From NCBI GenBank assembly GCA_016744455.1, contig JADGEI010000001.1, forward strand, positions 388,504 through 452,503: DNA of 64,000 nt, in the 5' to 3' direction. The DNA is from Alcanivoracaceae bacterium (lineage in GTDB: Bacteria; Pseudomonadota; Gammaproteobacteria; Xanthomonadales; Marinicellaceae). The translations under genes were made by a program, and so were the position numbers. The notes beneath the pieces are model-generated. The model ran no database searches, had not been told where the DNA came from, and worked only from the letters and a program-made list of their open reading frames with translations. Below, piece after piece: positions 1-8,125 of this stretch. The stretch's first letter is position 1. Each line of letters begins with the position of its first letter.

Positions 1-1197
1 GAAAGTTTTAATGATTTTAAATCATGGGACTTGGGCGATATAATTGCAGCAAAAGGAACCATGTTTAAAACTAAGACGAATGAACTTTCTGTTAAGGCAA
101 CGGAAATTAGACTTATTACTAAATCTATTAGACCTTTGCCAGACAAATTTCATGGGTTAACTGATCAAGAAATACGTTACCGTCAACGCTATGTTGATTT
201 AATCATGAATCAAGAAAGCCGAGATACCTTTAAAGTACGTTCACAAATTATCACTCATATTCGTACGTTTATGGAAAAAAAGGCGTTTATGGAAGTGGAA
301 ACACCGATGATGCATGTCATCCCTGGTGGAGCTGCAGCTAAACCATTTGAAACACACCACAATGCACTTGATTTACCTTTGTATTTGCGTATAGCCCCTG
401 AGTTGTTTTTAAAACGGTTGGTAGTTGGCGGTTTTGAGCGTGTTTATGAAATTAACCGCAGTTTCCGTAACGAAGGTGTTTCAACAAAACATAACCCTGA
501 ATTCACTATGATGGAATTTTATTGGGCCTATGCTGATTACAATGACTTAATGGATGTCACAGAAGAACTGTTTAAGCAACTGGCTGAAATTTCTACAGGT
601 GGAACAGAGTTTGAGTACCAAGATAATAAATTAGATTTTGGTTCAAGTTTTGAACGCATCACTATGAAAAATTTAGTAAAAAAATACAACTCAGAAATTT
701 CTGAAAAGGATTGCGAAAGCCGTGAAGCCTTAGCGACACATTGCGACAGGTTAGGGATTCATATTGATGATAATTGGGGTCAAGGCAAACTTTTAGTTGA
801 ATTATTTGAAGAAACAGCAGAAGCAAAGCTTATCCAGCCAACATTTGTGATAGAGTACCCAACAGAGATTTCACCCTTGTCACGAAGAAATGATGAAAAC
901 CCTAATTATACTGATAGGTTTGAATTGTTTATTGCAGGAAACGAAATTGCTAATGGGTTTTCGGAGCTTAATGACCCAGAAGATCAGGAACAACGGTTTA
1001 AGGATCAAGTGGCAAATAAAGAAGCTGGTGACGATGAAGCAATGCACTTTGATGCTGACTATATACGTGCACTAGAACACGGGATGCCACCAACAGCAGG
1101 TGAGGGTATTGGTATTGATAGATTAGTGATGCTATTCACGAATTCTGCATCAATACGCGATGTACTTTTGTTTCCATATATGCGCCCTGAAGTTTAA
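1..1197 (+). CDS. lysS: Lysine--tRNA ligase, class II (5' end outside window)
   Basis: This enzyme charges tRNA-Lys with lysine in the cytoplasm. The reading frame is open from base 1, so the N-terminus, mostly the anticodon-binding OB domain, lies upstream of the window; 398 residues are visible, compared with about 505 in E. coli LysS. The class II catalytic core is complete. Motif 2 is RSFRNEG at visible residues 153-159, and motif 3 is [11 protein letters not shown] at about 369-379, near the C-terminus. A PilZ-domain gene follows 13 bases after the stop and probably shares the transcript. Internal starts near base 31 would delete part of the conserved protein and are not the real start. 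Confidence 0.97.
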   Translation, partial: ESFNDFKSWDLGDIIAAKGTMFKTKTNELSVKATEIRLITKSIRPLPDKFHGLTDQEIRYRQRYVDLIMNQESRDTFKVRSQIITHIRTFMEKKAFMEVETPMMHVIPGGAAAKPFETHHNALDLPLYLRIAPELFLKRLVVGGFERVYEINRSFRNEGVSTKHNPEFTMMEFYWAYADYNDLMDVTEELFKQLAEISTGGTEFEYQDNKLDFGSSFERITMKNLVKKYNSEISEKDCESREALATHCDRLGIHIDDNWGQGKLLVELFEETAEAKLIQPTFVIEYPTEISPLSRRNDENPNYTDRFELFIAGNEIANGFSELNDPEDQEQRFKDQVANKEAGDDEAMHFDADYIRALEHGMPPTAGEGIGIDRLVMLFTNSASIRDVLLFPYMRPEV

Positions 1198-1210
1198 TAA
1201 AGAGATAAAT

Positions 1211-1546
1211 ATGAATATAGACAACACAATCAGATACGCTAGAAAACCAGTAACTTCCTCATGTTTGTTAGTGATGAGGGGACAATCCATTATTATGGAA
1301 GTTAAAAATATTTCTGCCTCTGGTATATTGTTGCAATACGATGATAATAGCGAAATAAAACTAAAATTAAATGATTTTTGTGTTTTAGAGATTATCATAA
1401 ACGAAGAATTTAATTTAAATGTTGAGGCGGAAGTTACACGAATAAGTGATGAAGGTGCTGGCTTAAGATTTATTAAGATTCCTGAAGAAAAACAAATTCC
1501 ATTGTGGGAATTACTTGGTGAACATGTTGACAAGATAGAGCGTTAG
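1211..1546 (+). CDS. Small PilZ-domain protein
   Basis: A 111-residue single-domain protein. PilZ domains usually bind cyclic di-GMP and act on motility, polysaccharide or secretion machinery. The second binding motif, N-x-S-x-x-G, is present as NISASG at residues 33-38. The N-terminal arginine motif (normally RxxxR) is degenerate: residues 8-12 read RYARK, with Lys at the last position. The ATG at 1211 was chosen because it follows a purine-rich AGAGA stretch and places the arginine region at the N-terminus, as in the family; an upstream extension into lysS is unlikely. It lies between lysS and a LysE-type exporter. Family is fairly sure; c-di-GMP binding is uncertain. Confidence 0.75.
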   Translation: MNIDNTIRYARKPVTSSCLLVMRGQSIIMEVKNISASGILLQYDDNSEIKLKLNDFCVLEIIINEEFNLNVEAEVTRISDEGAGLRFIKIPEEKQIPLWELLGEHVDKIER

Positions 1547-1558
1547 AAGAAAAGCGTT

Positions 1559-2170
1559 TTGTCAACCCCAGAAATAGTATCCTTTATTGTTGCTACAACA
1601 GTGTTGGCATTCACTCCTGGCCCTGACAACATCTTTGTTGTAGTAACCAGTTTAGGCCAAGGATTTAATACAGCACTCAAATTTATCTTTGGTCTTGCAA
1701 CAGGTATAGTCTTACATACTTTTTTAATTGTCATAGGAATATCGACAATAATAAGTCAATCGCACTATGGGCTAACAATTCTAAAAGTATTCGCAATAGG
1801 TTATTTAGTCTATTTAGCCTACAAAACATTCATGCATCGTAAAGACTTAATTCACCTTAATCAGCAGAAAAAAGTCGACAATTATTTTGTTCGTGGCTTC
1901 ATTATGAACATTACTAATCCAAAAGTCCTTATGTTTTTTTTGGCTTTTTTTCCTCAATTTGCAAACCTAGATCAAGCGGGCTATCAACATAGACTTGTAC
2001 TACTTGGTGGGATTTTCATATTGGTGACATTAATTGTTTTTTCTTCTATTGCATGGATAAGTGCTAAAGGAAGTCAGAGAGTCATAGAAAATACAAAATA
2101 CAGTCTTTTTATCAATTGGTTAGCAATTGTGGTCTTTATAAGTGTCAGTATCTTGTTATTATTCACTTAA
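1559..2170 (+). CDS. LysE/RhtB-family amino-acid exporter, TTG start
   Basis: A 203-residue inner-membrane protein of the LysE/RhtB family, which export amino acids or similar metabolites. It has about six hydrophobic segments and the family motif TPGPDN near residues 19-24. Length is typical (about 205). The frame is closed by the PilZ stop at 1544-1546, and the only start codon before the conserved N-terminus is TTG 1559, preceded by a purine-rich GAAGAAAAG stretch, so TTG initiation is well supported. Spacing to the PilZ gene is 12 bases, suggesting co-transcription with lysS and the PilZ gene. The substrate cannot be read from sequence. Confidence 0.88.
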   Translation: MSTPEIVSFIVATTVLAFTPGPDNIFVVVTSLGQGFNTALKFIFGLATGIVLHTFLIVIGISTIISQSHYGLTILKVFAIGYLVYLAYKTFMHRKDLIHLNQQKKVDNYFVRGFIMNITNPKVLMFFLAFFPQFANLDQAGYQHRLVLLGGIFILVTLIVFSSIAWISAKGSQRVIENTKYSLFINWLAIVVFISVSILLLFT

Positions 2171-2183
2171 TAACTTGATTTCA

Positions 2184-2211
2184 TTGAAAAATAGTCTTAA
2201 ACCGTTATAAT
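2184..2211 (+). promoter_or_regulatory. Sigma70-type promoter of the rpsF operon
   Basis: A -35 TTGAAA (2184-2189) is separated by 16 bases from a perfect -10 TATAAT (2206-2211). The transcript would carry a leader of about 110 bases before rpsF. In many bacteria such leaders bind the S6:S18 complex for feedback control; that is known of the family, but I did not identify the binding motif here. Confidence 0.7.
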
Positions 2212-2329
2212 CCGCGCTCGATTTAGTGTTTTAACTATTAAATCGAAATCCTTGCTGCACCATTTTCACTGGTTATTTTTTAATTGTTAGTTAAATTGGG
2301 TGGCTTTTTTAATCCATAAGGAGCAATAA

Positions 2330-2728
2330 ATGAGACATTACGAAATCGTTTTTCTGACCCATCCAGGTCAGAGCGAACAAGTACCAGCTATGGTTGAAAG
2401 ATACCGTAACATGGTAGAAAAAGACAATGGCACGGTTCACAGATCAGAAGATTGGGGTCGTCGTCAATTAGCTTATCCAATCCAAAGATTACATAAAGCA
2501 CATTATTATCTATTAAATGTTGAGTGTAATATAGGACCTTTAGAAGAGATACTTGAAGCATTTAGATTTAATGATGCAATCTTACGTCACATGGTAATTA
2601 AACTTAAAGGTGCGGTTACTGAAGATTCACCACTAGCTAAAAGAGAAGACAAAGATGCTAAAAAACCTACTGATAAAAAAGTAGAAAAAACAGCAACTAA
2701 TGCTAAAGAATCAGGAGAAGAAGAATAA
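2330..2728 (+). CDS. rpsF: 30S ribosomal protein S6
   Basis: A 132-residue protein of the small-subunit platform, where it pairs with S18. The N-terminus ([18 protein letters not shown]) and the central GRRQLAYPI segment are typical of S6. The last 35 or so residues form a charged Lys/Glu/Asp tail of the kind that RimK extends with glutamates in E. coli; here the tail is Lys-rich and ends ESGEEE. The ATG at 2330 follows an AAGGAG Shine-Dalgarno sequence. Its stop overlaps the rpsR start by one base, so S6 and S18 are translationally coupled. Confidence 0.98.
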   Translation: MRHYEIVFLTHPGQSEQVPAMVERYRNMVEKDNGTVHRSEDWGRRQLAYPIQRLHKAHYYLLNVECNIGPLEEILEAFRFNDAILRHMVIKLKGAVTEDSPLAKREDKDAKKPTDKKVEKTATNAKESGEEE

Positions 2729-2967
2729 TGCAACAACGTAGAAGAAGACCAAGCAATCGTAAACGCTTTTGCAAATTTACAGCAGATGGCGTAACCCATA
2801 TTGATTACAAAGATTTAGATACTTTGAAACAAAATGTAGGTGAAACAGGTAAAATTATTCCTAGTCGTATCACAGGAACAAAAGCAAAATACCAAAGACA
2901 ATTAACCACAGCAGTTAAACGCGCAAGATACATTGCACTTTTACCATACTGCGATCAACATTACTAA
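2728..2967 (+). CDS. rpsR: 30S ribosomal protein S18
   Basis: A 79-residue basic protein that binds S6 on the 30S platform. The Arg-rich N-terminus ([14 protein letters not shown]), IDYKD and the R-x-T-G-T-K segment are all characteristic. It starts at the last base of the rpsF stop codon (TAATG). The order rpsF-rpsR-rplI is the usual gammaproteobacterial one without priB. Confidence 0.98.
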   Translation: MQQRRRRPSNRKRFCKFTADGVTHIDYKDLDTLKQNVGETGKIIPSRITGTKAKYQRQLTTAVKRARYIALLPYCDQHY

Positions 2968-2978
2968 GGAGAACTATT

Positions 2979-3431
2979 GTGCAAGTAATACTATTAGAAA
3001 AAGTACAAAACCTTGGTGACTTAGGTGAAATCGTTAATGTAAAACCTGGTTTTGCAAGAAACTTTTTAATCCCTCAGGCAAAGGCATCAATGGCAACAAA
3101 AACAAACATAGCATTGTTTGAAGAACGTAAGTCAGAATTGATTGCTAAAGAGAAAGATTCATTATCAGCTGCAAATGCTCGTGCTGAATCAATCGAAGGT
3201 TTAGAAATCACAATCACATCAAATGCATCACCAGAAGGTAAATTGTATGGTTCAATTGGACCACGTGAAATTGCTGAAAAACTTACTCAAAATGGTTTCC
3301 CTGTTGATAAAAGTGAAGTTGTTATGTCAGAAGGTGTTATCCGTGAAGCCGACGAGTTTGAGATTGAATTATCTTTCCACGCTGATGTTAATGCAAAATT
3401 CACATTGACTGTAGAAGGCGAAGAAACTTAA
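2979..3431 (+). CDS. rplI: 50S ribosomal protein L9, GTG start
   Basis: A 150-residue protein that binds 23S rRNA near the L1 stalk. The N-terminal signature is MQVILLEKVQNLGDLGEIV followed by KPGFARNFLIP, then the long connecting helix and the C-terminal domain ending EGEET. Length matches E. coli L9 (149). The start is GTG 2979, preceded by AAGGAGA immediately after the rpsR stop. It is the last gene of the operon and is followed by a structured untranslated region and a strong intrinsic terminator. Confidence 0.97.
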   Translation: MQVILLEKVQNLGDLGEIVNVKPGFARNFLIPQAKASMATKTNIALFEERKSELIAKEKDSLSAANARAESIEGLEITITSNASPEGKLYGSIGPREIAEKLTQNGFPVDKSEVVMSEGVIREADEFEIELSFHADVNAKFTLTVEGEET

Positions 3432-3440
3432 TTGATTATA

Positions 3441-3520
3441 GAGGCTTTTGAACGACCCATGGAACATGTGCAAGTTGTTAAAAACCCTGCTCAGTCGTCC
3501 GAGGGTTATACAAAGCCCTC
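3441..3520 (+). other. Structured 3' untranslated region after rplI
   Basis: This 80-base segment has several complementary pieces. GAGGCTTTTG (3441-3450) pairs with CAAAGCCCTC (3511-3520) with one mismatch; ACGAC (3452-3456) pairs with GTCGT (3494-3498), stacking inside it. Competing pairings are AACCCT (3483-3488) with AGGGTT (3502-3507), and GAGGG (3501-3505) with CCCTC (3516-3520). No open reading frame of note is present. It may be an RNA fold in the operon's 3' UTR or a small RNA; I do not recognise a known family. Confidence 0.35.
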
Positions 3521-3543
3521 TTGTAATTGATTACTGAATAAAT

Positions 3544-3572
3544 AAAAAACCCAGTTTAATACTGGGTTTTTT
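3544..3572 (+). terminator. Intrinsic terminator of rpsF-rpsR-rplI
   Basis: A perfect 12-bp inverted repeat: AAAAAACCCAGT (3544-3555), loop TTAAT, and ACTGGGTTTTTT (3561-3572). The A-run and T-run make it usable in both directions. Confidence 0.93.
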
Positions 3573-3616
3573 AATACCCAAATTCCGGAAATGGGATTTG
3601 CTTGATGGGAATTACT

Positions 3617-3913
3617 ATGACGCCTTTTTCTGAAAAAGCCATTAAAATAATGCAATCCATACCAGAAGGGAAGGTGGCAACTTATGGACAAATAGCAATT
3701 TTAGCTGGCAACCACCGAGCTGCTAGGCGTGTTTCTCGTCTTATTCATACCTGCAGTAAAAAGTATAATCTTCCGTGGCAACGAATCGTTAATATACAGG
3801 GTAAAATTTCTCTCAAAGATGAAAAGTATGATCTTCAGTATGAGTTGTTAAAATCAGAGGGTGTGGAATTTGGTTTAAATGATGCAATTGATTTATCAAA
3901 ATTTGGTTTCTAA
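3617..3913 (+). CDS. atl: Alkyltransferase-like protein (Atl/YbaZ family)
   Basis: A 98-residue member of the MGMT DNA-binding family without alkyl-transfer activity. The PCHR active-site motif of O6-alkylguanine methyltransferases is replaced by PWQR, the Trp-for-Cys change that defines Atl proteins. These bind O6-alkylguanine lesions and hand them to nucleotide excision repair. The IPEGKVATYGQIA motif and the RAARRVSRL recognition helix with its arginine finger are present. ATG 3617, preceded by GGGA, is my choice; ATG 3605 would add four residues. It is convergent with queA. The UvrC gene lies about 10 kb away and is not in the same unit. Confidence 0.88.
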   Translation: MTPFSEKAIKIMQSIPEGKVATYGQIAILAGNHRAARRVSRLIHTCSKKYNLPWQRIVNIQGKISLKDEKYDLQYELLKSEGVEFGLNDAIDLSKFGF

Positions 3914-3926
3914 GACCTAGAAACCA
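3904..3926. terminator. Hairpin between convergent atl and queA
   Basis: A perfect 9-bp inverted repeat, TGGTTTCTA (3904-3912) and TAGAAACCA (3918-3926), with a 5-base loop, spans the atl stop. There is no real T-run on the plus strand; the minus strand has a short T tract after the stem. Its position between converging genes supports a weak bidirectional terminator. Confidence 0.45.
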
Positions 3927-3936
3927 CCTAATGAAA

Positions 3937-4953
3937 TCAATAAATAAACATTCCATCCCCATAACTAAAAAACCTGTATTTTTCATCAACAGCATGTTTG
4001 TAGGCTTTTAATGTGTTTTCTTTTCCACACATGGCAGATACAAGCATAATTAAGGTTGACTCAGGTAAGTGGAAATTGGTCATTAAGCAATCAACAATTT
4101 TAAACCGGTAACCCGGGTAAATAAAGATATTTGTATCACCCGTAAAGGGTTTAATTTCTCCTGATTGGCTGGCCGTCTCTAAACACCTAACAGCAGTGGT
4201 TCCGACAGCAATTACTTTGTTACCATTGGCTTTAGTTTGTTTGACTAATTCAGCTACCTCAGCACTCACATGTAACCATTCCTTATGCATGATATGGTCA
4301 TTTATACTATCAGTTTTAACTGGTTGAAAAGTTCCTGCACCAACATGTAAAGTCACATAAGCACACTTAACGCCTTTGTTTTTGATTTTGTTCAGTAGTT
4401 CTTCATCAAAGTGTAATCCAGCTGTAGGCGCAGCAACGGCACCTTTTTCACTGGCATAGACAGTTTGGTACCTGTCTTTGTCTTCAAGTTCATCTTGGCG
4501 TTGAATATAAGGTGGTAAAGGCATGTGACCATGACTATCCATTAGTTCTGATAGACTTGATTTATCTTGTGTTTCAATCAGGTAAAACATGCCTTTTCGT
4601 GCAGTTGGTTTCAGTACTGATTTTTCAAAATATATCGGCATTCCAAGCATAGGTTTTTTACTTGATTTCAAAAAAGCTATAGCACTATTATCATCAAGTA
4701 ATCGCTCGATGAAGACTTCAACTTTGCCACCCGTAATTTTTTTTCCAAATAAGCGAGCAGGGATTACTTTAGTGTTGTTGAAAACCAATAAGTCACCCTT
4801 ATTAATAAAATTCAGAATAGCTGAGAAATGTAAGTCACTAATTTCTCCTGATTTTTTATCCAAGGCCAACAGACGACTCAGCGTTCGTATTTTAGTTGGG
4901 TGTTGTGCGATTAGCTCTTTTGGTAAGTCAAAATGAAAGTCGGATTTTTTCAT
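3937..4953 (-). CDS. queA: S-adenosylmethionine:tRNA ribosyltransferase-isomerase
   Basis: QueA transfers the ribosyl part of S-adenosylmethionine to preQ1 at the wobble position of tRNA, giving epoxyqueuosine. The protein has 338 residues (E. coli 356). It starts MKKSDFHFDLPKELIAQ, the standard N-terminus, and has the family segments VFNNTKVIPARL, TAGLHF and TNFHLP. No tgt, yajC or sec genes are adjacent, so it is separated from its common partners. No Shine-Dalgarno sequence is visible before the ATG, and a promoter -10 box ends only 10 bases upstream, so the mRNA may have almost no leader. Confidence 0.96.
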   Translation of the reverse strand: MKKSDFHFDLPKELIAQHPTKIRTLSRLLALDKKSGEISDLHFSAILNFINKGDLLVFNNTKVIPARLFGKKITGGKVEVFIERLLDDNSAIAFLKSSKKPMLGMPIYFEKSVLKPTARKGMFYLIETQDKSSLSELMDSHGHMPLPPYIQRQDELEDKDRYQTVYASEKGAVAAPTAGLHFDEELLNKIKNKGVKCAYVTLHVGAGTFQPVKTDSINDHIMHKEWLHVSAEVAELVKQTKANGNKVIAVGTTAVRCLETASQSGEIKPFTGDTNIFIYPGYRFKIVDCLMTNFHLPESTLIMLVSAMCGKENTLKAYKHAVDEKYRFFSYGDGMFIY

Positions 4954-4963
4954 AGTATCGATA

Positions 4964-4993
4964 AATTATAATTGCTGCGCATTTTATCGTTAA
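4964..4993 (-). promoter_or_regulatory. Putative queA promoter abutting the start codon
   Basis: Read on the minus strand: a -35-like TTAACG (4993-4988), an 18-base spacer and TATAAT (4969-4964). Transcription would begin about 3-5 bases before the queA ATG at 4953. Confidence 0.5.
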
Positions 4994-5523
4994 GCGAGAT
5001 TTCTTTCAATAAATACAGCCAAGTTAAATAAAGCCTGAACTTATTCATTTTAAGGTTCTACAGGTTTTATATAAGTATAAATTTCGCCACCTTAACACCT
5101 ATTAAATTAAAAGCTAAATTGTTAAATTAATTGTCTAATCTATACATTTAAATTGACCTATTTAATATAAAATTGGTTAAAGCCAACTACCCTTAATGTT
5201 TCAAAACAATTAATCACATAATAGATTTGTGGAACAGGATTGAAGTTCAGAGCCATGAATAATTATTAATACCTAATTACATGCTGAACTTATAAATTGT
5301 TGTAAATTAGTTTAAAAATTTTATGCAAAATTGATATAGTTGAATTCAGGGCATAAAACTTATGTATATGATAATGGTATACATGGTTTATCTATGCTTG
5401 TAAAAGAAAGAGTTGACACTAAAGTTGAAGATACATGGAAAGTTGTTTTATCGTTTCTTATGAATCTTAATGTAAATCAAAGTCATATATTATAGTTGGG
5501 GCATTTTTTCAAACATACCGTTG
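4994..5523. other. Gene-poor 530-base spacer with a short coding-like remnant
   Basis: The spacer between queA and xth is very AT-rich and lacks a convincing gene. One frame is open from 5340 to the stop at 5493-5495; from ATG 5394 it encodes 33 residues (beginning MLVKERVDTKVEDTWK) with plausible amino-acid composition but no Shine-Dalgarno sequence. This may be the decayed end of a lost gene or chance. No RNA gene or repeat was recognised in the rest. Confidence 0.35.
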
Positions 5524-6291
5524 TTACATATCATAAACCATAGTCAAGGGTGCATGGTCTGAATACCATTCGTCTTTAAAGACATGTGCAGAAATTGCTT
5601 TAGCTGCCATGGCTTTGTTGGTTATGTGGTAATCTATACGCCAACCAACATTGTTGGCCCGTGCATTGCCACGGTTTGACCACCAAGTGTAATTGTGCGG
5701 TTCTTTTTCTACTTCTCGGTAGGCATCAACTAGATCACATTCGTCAAATAATTTGGTTAACCATGCGCGCTCTTGTGGTAAACAACCCGAATTCTTTTGA
5801 TTGGCTTTCCAGTTTTTGATGTCGATTTCTTTGTGAACAATATTCCAGTCTCCACAGATAACAAATTTTTTCCCTGTTGCTTTTAAGCGTTCAAACTCTT
5901 GCTCCAGTCTGTCCATTGATCTATATTTGAATTCTTGACGGATTTCTTTTGCAGATCCAGAGGGTAAATATAACGAAACAACGATTAAATAACCTAAATC
6001 AACTTCCAACCAACGACCTTCATTGTCAAACTCATCCCATCCTATGCCCATTTTGACGGACTGCGGTTTGATTTTGGAATAGACAGCAGTACCAGAATAG
6101 CCTTTTTTGACGGCATCATGAAAATAACAATGGTAACCCTCAGGTTTAAAAAGCTCGGGTTTGAGCTGATGTTCTTGTGCTTTAGTTTCTTGTATGCAAA
6201 TGACATCTTGATTTTCTTGCTTTATCCATTCAAAAAAACCCTTTCTCTGAGCGGCTCGAATACCGTTAGTATTAACACTTGTTATTTTCAT
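5524..6291 (-). CDS. xth: Exodeoxyribonuclease III / AP endonuclease
   Basis: A 255-residue Mg-dependent EEP-family nuclease of base-excision repair that cuts at abasic sites and degrades DNA 3' to 5'. Visible motifs are the N-terminal ITSVNTNGIRAA, metal-binding IQETKAQ, GYSGTAVYSK, catalytic GDWNIVH, RIDYH and the C-terminal SDHAPL. The start MKITSVN (ATG at 6289-6291) matches the family; an upstream GTG at 6340-6342 would add 17 unconserved residues. The gene is divergent from the M50 protease gene. E. coli XthA has 268 residues; the -DHAPL variant is common. Confidence 0.95.
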   Translation of the reverse strand: MKITSVNTNGIRAAQRKGFFEWIKQENQDVICIQETKAQEHQLKPELFKPEGYHCYFHDAVKKGYSGTAVYSKIKPQSVKMGIGWDEFDNEGRWLEVDLGYLIVVSLYLPSGSAKEIRQEFKYRSMDRLEQEFERLKATGKKFVICGDWNIVHKEIDIKNWKANQKNSGCLPQERAWLTKLFDECDLVDAYREVEKEPHNYTWWSNRGNARANNVGWRIDYHITNKAMAAKAISAHVFKDEWYSDHAPLTMVYDM

Positions 6292-6364
6292 GACTTGAAT
6301 TAAAATTAAACAAGCATTATATAGTGTCTGTGTTAAAATCACAGAAATTTTTTCAGAGATTACA

Positions 6365-7027
6365 GTGGAACAAAGTTTAATTACAAATATATTGATGTGG
6401 ATTGTACCACTATCATTAGCAATAATCTTACACGAGGTAGCTCACGGTTGGGTGGCTTACAAATTAGGTGATTCAACAGCCAAAGATTTGGGTAGATTGT
6501 CCCTCAATCCTATAGGGCATATCGATCCAATTGGGACACTGTTAGTTCCAGGTATGTTAATGCTTTCTGGTGCACATTTTCTTTTTGGGTGGGCTAAACC
6601 AGTACCTGTAATGTTCAATCGTTTAAACAATCCACGCAGGGATATGGTTTGGGTAGCATTGGCAGGACCCGGTGCAAATTTACTAATGGTTATTGCTTGG
6701 GCATTGTTTGCTAAATTATGTATTTCATTGATGTCTTATGAAACAACGAGTTTTCAATTTATGATGGGAGTTGTACAAAAAGGGATAATCATAAATCTTG
6801 TACTTATGGTGTTTAATTTACTTCCGATGTTGCCGCTAGATGGAGGCAGGGTTGTGCACGGGTTATTGCCACGAGAATTGGGAGATAAATATGCAGTGAC
6901 GGAACCTTGGGGCATGTTTGTTGTTGTTGCATTACTTGCAACAGGGATTATATCTAAAATTATCGGGCCACCTTTGGACTACTTAAGTAGATTGGTTTTT
7001 AGTTTTGTAATTGGAGCACCAGTATGA
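6365..7027 (+). CDS. Site-2 protease family (M50) membrane metalloprotease
   Basis: A 220-residue polytopic protein of the short SpoIVFB/YwhC-like branch of site-2 proteases, without a PDZ domain. The zinc motif HEVAH is at residues 23-27, and the third ligand lies in PLDGG (Asp159). About five hydrophobic segments are visible, and a GPGANLLM segment lies near residue 101. The start is GTG 6365 with only a weak AGAGA upstream. It overlaps pyrE by four bases (ATGA), so the two are coupled. The substrate is unknown. The other M50 protease in the window, RseP at 22501, is a different type with PDZ domains. Confidence 0.9.
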   Translation: MEQSLITNILMWIVPLSLAIILHEVAHGWVAYKLGDSTAKDLGRLSLNPIGHIDPIGTLLVPGMLMLSGAHFLFGWAKPVPVMFNRLNNPRRDMVWVALAGPGANLLMVIAWALFAKLCISLMSYETTSFQFMMGVVQKGIIINLVLMVFNLLPMLPLDGGRVVHGLLPRELGDKYAVTEPWGMFVVVALLATGIISKIIGPPLDYLSRLVFSFVIGAPV

Positions 7028-7650
7028 CAACAGCCAATGAATTTATCCAACTCGCTTTAAAGAAACAGGTACTTAGATTTGGAGAGTTTACTTTGAAATC
7101 TGGACGTGTTTCACCTTATTTTTTTAATGCTGGTTTATTTGATGATGGCGAATCTTTGACCTTATTGGGTGAATACTTTGCAAAAACTATTCAAGCAAGC
7201 GGTATTGAGTTTGATATGCTGTATGGGCCTGCATACAAAGGAATTCCTATTGCAACGGCGATTGCATCAGCATATTTCAATTTATACAAACGTAATATAC
7301 CAGTTGCTTTTAACCGTAAAGAAGTGAAAGACCATGGTGAAGGTGGTATTTTGATAGGTGCTCCTCTGAAAGGAAAGGTTTTGATTGTTGATGATGTGGT
7401 TTCCGCAGGAACATCTGTACGAGAATCCATTACTATAATCAACAACAGTGCGACTGTTGCAGGCATTTCAGTTGCTCTAGATCGACAAGAAAAAGGCCAA
7501 GGTGAATTGTCTGCAATTGGTGAGCTTCAGCAAAACTATGGTTTACAAGCTATTTCTATTGCAGGACTAGATGATTTGATTGAATTTTTGGCAAACGATC
7601 AAGATAAGTTGTCAAAGGTAAAAGCCTATAAAAGTCAGTATGGAAGTTAA
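7024..7650 (+). CDS. pyrE: Orotate phosphoribosyltransferase
   Basis: This enzyme joins orotate to PRPP to form OMP in pyrimidine synthesis. It has 208 residues (E. coli 213). The PRPP-binding loop [13 protein letters not shown] is at residues 119-131, and the catalytic loop region [13 protein letters not shown] at about 96-108. The N-terminus has [14 protein letters not shown]. The start overlaps the M50 protease stop. It does not neighbour rph, unlike in enterobacteria. Confidence 0.97.
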   Translation: MTTANEFIQLALKKQVLRFGEFTLKSGRVSPYFFNAGLFDDGESLTLLGEYFAKTIQASGIEFDMLYGPAYKGIPIATAIASAYFNLYKRNIPVAFNRKEVKDHGEGGILIGAPLKGKVLIVDDVVSAGTSVRESITIINNSATVAGISVALDRQEKGQGELSAIGELQQNYGLQAISIAGLDDLIEFLANDQDKLSKVKAYKSQYGS

Positions 7651-7672
7651 CGCATAATCAGAGGAAAACACA

Positions 7673-8080
7673 ATTACTATTACAGATTACAATTCGCTAC
7701 TAACGGTAGCTAAACAACAGATTCAACCACAACGGTTTTTATTTGTATTTTTAAAGAAATCTTTACCCCAAGATCACAAGGGCGATGAATCTTTTAGATT
7801 TAAAGCCAATATGGGTGGTGAATTAACTCCTGTTATGACATTGGATAAGCCTGTTGATGAGCTAACTAATTTTGCTGATTTGGTGATAGAGTCACATCAA
7901 CAAAAGAAAGAATGGCATATTGTTCTTATTGCTGCTTTAGGTGGGGAAAATGGCCTACTACCAAGCTCTGACGAATCGCTAAAGCCTATAGAAACCATGA
8001 TAAAGACTGTTGAATCAGGAGGAAATCTGAATAAATACATGGCTTTTGATATGGATGGTTTACCGTTGAAATTTAGCTAA
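7673..8080 (+). CDS. Conserved protein of unknown function, probable ATT start
   Basis: About 135 residues, soluble. The sequence matches my recollection of a small uncharacterised proteobacterial family of about 130 residues with PQR-x-LFVF near the N-terminus, a segment ending in a (T/P)VM-(T/C)-x-DK motif, and LGG(x)NG in the middle; some entries carry the unsupported name ribonucleotide reductase subunit alpha. The coding frame is open from 7660 onward, but the first ATG (7811) would remove the conserved N-terminal third. GAGGA (7661-7665) sits 7 bases before ATT 7673, a rare start codon also known from infC. A second ATT at 7679 is an alternative. No ATG, GTG or TTG fits. Confidence 0.7.
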   Translation: MTITDYNSLLTVAKQQIQPQRFLFVFLKKSLPQDHKGDESFRFKANMGGELTPVMTLDKPVDELTNFADLVIESHQQKKEWHIVLIAALGGENGLLPSSDESLKPIETMIKTVESGGNLNKYMAFDMDGLPLKFS

Positions 8081-8125
8081 GTTGAAGGCTTTTAATACTA
8101 AATTTGAGCCTATGACAGAGGTATA

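Noticed and set aside
7811..8080. Name ribonucleotide reductase subunit alpha for the small protein, and start at ATG 7811
   Set aside because: Nothing in the sequence resembles ribonucleotide reductase; the conserved region begins upstream of 7811.
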